Shown one piece after another: positions 60,930 to 64,000 of a stretch of DNA of 64,000 nucleotides. This DNA is from Epiperipatus broadwayi. Taxonomy: Eukaryota > Onychophora > Udeonychophora > Euonychophora > Peripatidae. The translations under genes were made by a program, and so were the position numbers. How positions within the stretch are numbered: the stretch's first letter is position 1; every line of letters begins with the position of its first letter. The stretch covers positions 126,001 through 190,000 of the forward strand of contig JAQFVV010012535.1 in assembly GCA_028023455.1 (NCBI GenBank), in the 5' to 3' direction. The notes beneath the pieces were generated by a model that was given only the letters and a program-made list of their open reading frames with translations, ran no database searches and had not been told where the DNA came from.

Positions 60930-62130
60930 TCCATTATCGTACAAAGATATTAGTGATTGTGGATTAGGATAATATCCCAAATCCAGAAGGATGGCTAAAC
61001 AGCAGTCCTCTACTTTATTAGCCATCTCTTAAAGGGTCCAGAAATAAATTACATGGTTACTGAGAAAGAAGCATTAGCAATAGTGTGGGCTTTCCAGAAA
61101 TTTTGATAAATGCTTCTCAGATCAGAGGCAATAATGATTACCAATCATAAAAGCCTTAAATTCTTTAACCACAGCTACTTAACCAATAGTCACCTTGTCA
61201 GGTGGAGTCTGTTGTTGCAAGAATTCAATTACACAGACAAATACTGTAAGGGATCCAAAACCATTGCAGCCAATATGCTAAGTTGAAATCCATGCTGATC
61301 AGAACTACAACATCTAACAATAGATAATGCCTACATTTTAAACATGGATTTAGAAATTGATGGAAATGTAGAGAACAATTTGGTAAACATACAAAACCTC
61401 CAAATCTCAATTATTAAAACATTAAACAAAGAGCAATTCTGTATAAAGCCAATAATCTTAAATATTATAAGCTAGATCACTAGCTCTTAAAGTATAAAGC
61501 AGACAATGATAAAGATGAGTGGAGGATAGTAATACCTAAAAGATTAGAAGGCCCACTTATATAATATGTACATTGTTTATATGGGTACTATGGAGCACAT
61601 AACACTGAATAAACATTAAAAAACTAGTTTTACTGGTCTGAAATGTACAAAGACATCTTGAAAGAAACTTAAGGTTGTCATATATGGATTAAAAACCAAG
61701 CCAGTAAATCTGGAATGATAGAGTTGAAAGATCAAACAAGAGCTTAGCTGTGGATTTTATCATCCATGATCTCCATTTCATAAGCAAAAATATTTGCCAG
61801 TAGCTTATGATCTCTTTTCAAAATTCATATCAGATTACCCAATACCTCAAACTAATATTAAATGTACTATTAAAGTATTAGGCATCCTCCAGTTTAAAGA
61901 GATGGGCAAACCAGAGGTGATGTTAACTGTTCATGGTACCCCTTTCCTAACCAAAGATTGGATTAAATGGGTATAAAAACATCAAATAAACATGCTAATC
62001 TTTATTAGAAATCTTCGGTCAAACCCATGTGAACGTTTAATGCAAGAACTTGGATGCTTGTTCAGGATTTATTTGGAGGATATGCATAAAGATTGGGTGA
62101 AGCATACATAACATGTAATCAATTACATAA
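60930..62130 (+). pseudogene. Ty3/gypsy-type retrotransposon pol relic: RNase H and integrase
   Basis: Plus-strand remnant broken by many stops. In order it shows a reverse transcriptase/RNase H joint (SHLLKGPEINYMV near 61010-61055); the RNase H motif TEKEALAIVWAFQKF at about 61058-61105; ITNHKSLKFF and HLVRWSLLLQEFNY (61140-61240); the integrase zinc-binding region with its H-x-x-x-G-A-H analogue (61500-61720); and the integrase core with YDLFSKFI (61800) to VHGTPFLTKDWIKW (61928-61970). SNPCERLMQELGCLFRIY lies at about 62019-62070. This order is that of Ty3/gypsy pol. Gag, protease, most of the reverse transcriptase and both LTRs are missing. Not functional. The 61794-61976 open frame is a surviving piece of the integrase core. 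Confidence 0.85.
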
Positions 62131-63490
62131 ATTGAAATGTAAACAAATCCTGGTCTGCTTTAAACTAATTTTTGTAATTTTGAGTTATTGTACTAATCAT
62201 TATAGCTTCTCAGAATTTTGTTTCTCTTGTTTACAATAAAAGACTTTTTTAAGAACTCAAGAAGTAATCTGCTCACAATTGTACTCTTTTTAAAAAATAT
62301 TAATTGCTTATTGTTTTTATAAACAAGTTGTTTTAAAAATAATATTTTGTAAATAAGAGAAATTCAATCCCTCAAACTATAAATAAATATATATGTATTG
62401 CTATAAATGATTTTTTCATCTTTTACAATTTTACTTAACCTGTGAATGTCTTTAACGATATATATATATTCTACCTGTCCAAACTTCTGTTACAATCTAA
62501 AGAGTTCTTTGTCCACAATAGTAAAAATGAAATTTTTAATTAAACACCCTTCTACCCTACAAACTCTATATATCTTGTGAAATTGACAAAGTGTTGGAAA
62601 TAAATATATTTCAATTTCCATCTTTGAACTACTCCAAAAGTCACTTTTATATCTCCACTTTTTAACAGACTTAATGTATTCGAAATATTAAATAAACAAA
62701 CAAAAGAAATTATTCAATGCTGACATTTTTTCTTCCAAATATATGTATTTTTAAGAACACAGACTTTTATATGACACAATTAAATATTAGTTTATCTTAA
62801 ATTTTCATGGGTTTATTGATATAGTATCTTCATCCAATGCCATCTTTGTTACTCTAAAATGTTTGCTTATTTATATTCATTTAAAGTAAACTTTCAATCA
62901 CTATAATGATCTGTTTCATTGTTACGTACTTTTTATATCTAAGTTTGCCTCATTTAAATTAAAAATATGTATATTACTTCTTGATAAAATATAGTTCTTT
63001 TTTAATATGCACACTATTTCTTGTATGTTACTTCTTGGAATACACATTTTTATATATGCTGAATTTATTTACTTTCTCTGAGATATACATAATTTAGCAT
63101 GCAGATTGGCTCTCAAAATGGTAGAGTGATGTATATTGGTATATCTAGAAGGTGCCTTTTTTGGTTTCTTTTTCTTTTTTTCACTGGAGGACTTCTGCTT
63201 TTTGATTTTGTAATAGTCATTAAATTTTACTAGTACAGGGTTTAGATTCTATTTATGTAGAAGGTAAGCATATCTCTTCTCTACCATCATAAAACAGAGA
63301 TGTTAAACTGCAAGAATATTCTCACCCCAGCCACAAGATAGAAACTTTGAAAAAATAAGAATGATCATCTTAGTTTCAAACTGATATGCACTTACAAAAG
63401 TCAATCTTAAGTTTTAGAAATGAGAATGTGAATATATAAATCATTCACTTTAAATATATTTCTTTTTTTTTAATAATATTATTAGCACTT
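62131..63490. other. AT-rich stretch without recognised features
   Basis: No coding or repeat signature, apart from 63330-63410, which has weak similarity to 20095-20145 (ACAAGATAG and TCATCTTA blocks). Confidence 0.5.
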
Positions 63491-63497
63491 ATGAAAT

Positions 63498-63590
63498 ACT
63501 GTATTGCTTCAAATATAAGATGCACTTTTTTCCAAATTTTGGACCCATGAAAAAGGGTGTGTTAAATTCAAAATAAATTTTTTTAACATC
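63498..63590. repeat. possible DNA-transposon (MITE) terminal fragment
   Basis: TACTGTATTGCTTCAAATAT continues to a ...ATGCACTTTTTTCC...TTTTGGACCCATGAAAAAGG block, then a weak inverted counterpart (GTGTGTTAAATTC). This arrangement recurs at the ends of short DNA transposons in many animal genomes. The other end was not found. Confidence 0.3.
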
Positions 63591-64000
63591 TTATTATTGC
63601 AGATCTTTGCTTTAAGTTATATATGTATATAATATTATGATTAATATCCCTATGTAGAATAGATTTAACATTAAATGTCAATATTTTGGGATTAATTTTG
63701 TAAACAGCTTTAGCTATTTTTCAAACTGCTACTTTTAATGTTATTTTGCCAATTTTACCATTATTTTATGAAGAAAACTGTATTGAATCACTTTTAATTT
63801 TTTTTTACAAATAAATCAGTAAGATTTAAATTTAAAGTTATAACAATAAAATAATAACCTCCCTTCCAAGATGCTAATTGGTTGTTTCTTGTTCTCTACC
63901 CAAGAGGGCACATGTCAACAATTTTGACAGTTCTGATATCTTTATTTTGATTTTCAAAGTGAAAACATATACTTTAGAATCTTTTATTTTAACTGATTTT
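63591..64000. other. AT-rich end of window
   Basis: Nothing recognised. The part at 63870-63930 is slightly richer in G+C but without a readable frame. Confidence 0.5.

Overview
This is AT-rich eukaryotic DNA (about a quarter G+C by eye), almost certainly from an invertebrate animal. It has no operons, no bacterial gene layout and no long intact host ORF. The recognisable sequence is a dense graveyard of transposable elements: LINEs of two or more clades, Penelope-like elements (PLEs), Ty3/gypsy-type pieces, and hAT, Tc1/mariner and pogo/Tigger DNA transposons. There are also unclassified dispersed repeats, tandem duplications, palindromes and long AT-rich microsatellites. The species cannot be named from the sequence; an arthropod or another AT-rich invertebrate fits.

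Layout. 1-9 kb is mostly intergenic or intronic, with two short exon-like islands (about 3.0 kb and 8.8 kb) and a 5'-end LINE fragment on the minus strand (3.7-5.7 kb: ORF1 with zinc knuckle, then the start of the endonuclease). 11.7-17.2 kb is a minus-strand cluster: a decayed LINE ORF2 (endonuclease, YMDD reverse transcriptase, C-terminal zinc finger), a hAT transposase C-terminus, and a second 5'-truncated LINE of the same type. 17.9-21.2 kb has a 205-bp tandem duplication, a 58-bp tandem repeat and two LINE ORF1-like relics. 25.3-27.4 kb is one Tigger-like element nested inside a relative. 27.4-33.9 kb is featureless AT-rich DNA.

33.9-51.7 kb is the most rearranged part. It has two copies of an unclassified repeat (B) at 33.9-35.6 and 41.0-44.8 kb; the second is split by a 2-kb unclassified repeat (A), which has a second, inverted copy at 49.7-51.7 kb. 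The same stretch holds a retroelement gag-like relic (36.5-37.7 kb), a PLE 3' end bracketed by 111-bp identical inverted repeats (38.0-39.0 kb), an RTE-type LINE whose 5' part is inverted against its 3' part (39.2-41.0 kb), a second RTE relic (44.8-45.6 kb) and a mariner transposase relic (45.6-46.3 kb).

52.0-57.4 kb holds a 293-bp GC-rich near-perfect palindrome, a head-to-head inverted pair of PLE endonuclease ends that still carry two open 141-codon ORFs, a 42-bp perfect palindrome, a MITE-like inverted repeat and a tandem repeat of about 288 bp. 59.2-60.3 kb has very long ATT-type microsatellites. 60.9-62.1 kb is a decayed Ty3/gypsy RNase H-integrase segment. The rest is AT-rich DNA with no supported gene.

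Nothing here looks like a working multi-gene system. The genes do not cooperate; the biology visible is transposon insertion, nesting, inversion and decay. The best leads are structural: the PLE inverted repeats, the RTE inversion, repeat family A with its conserved start codon and splice-donor-like site, and the GC-rich palindrome.
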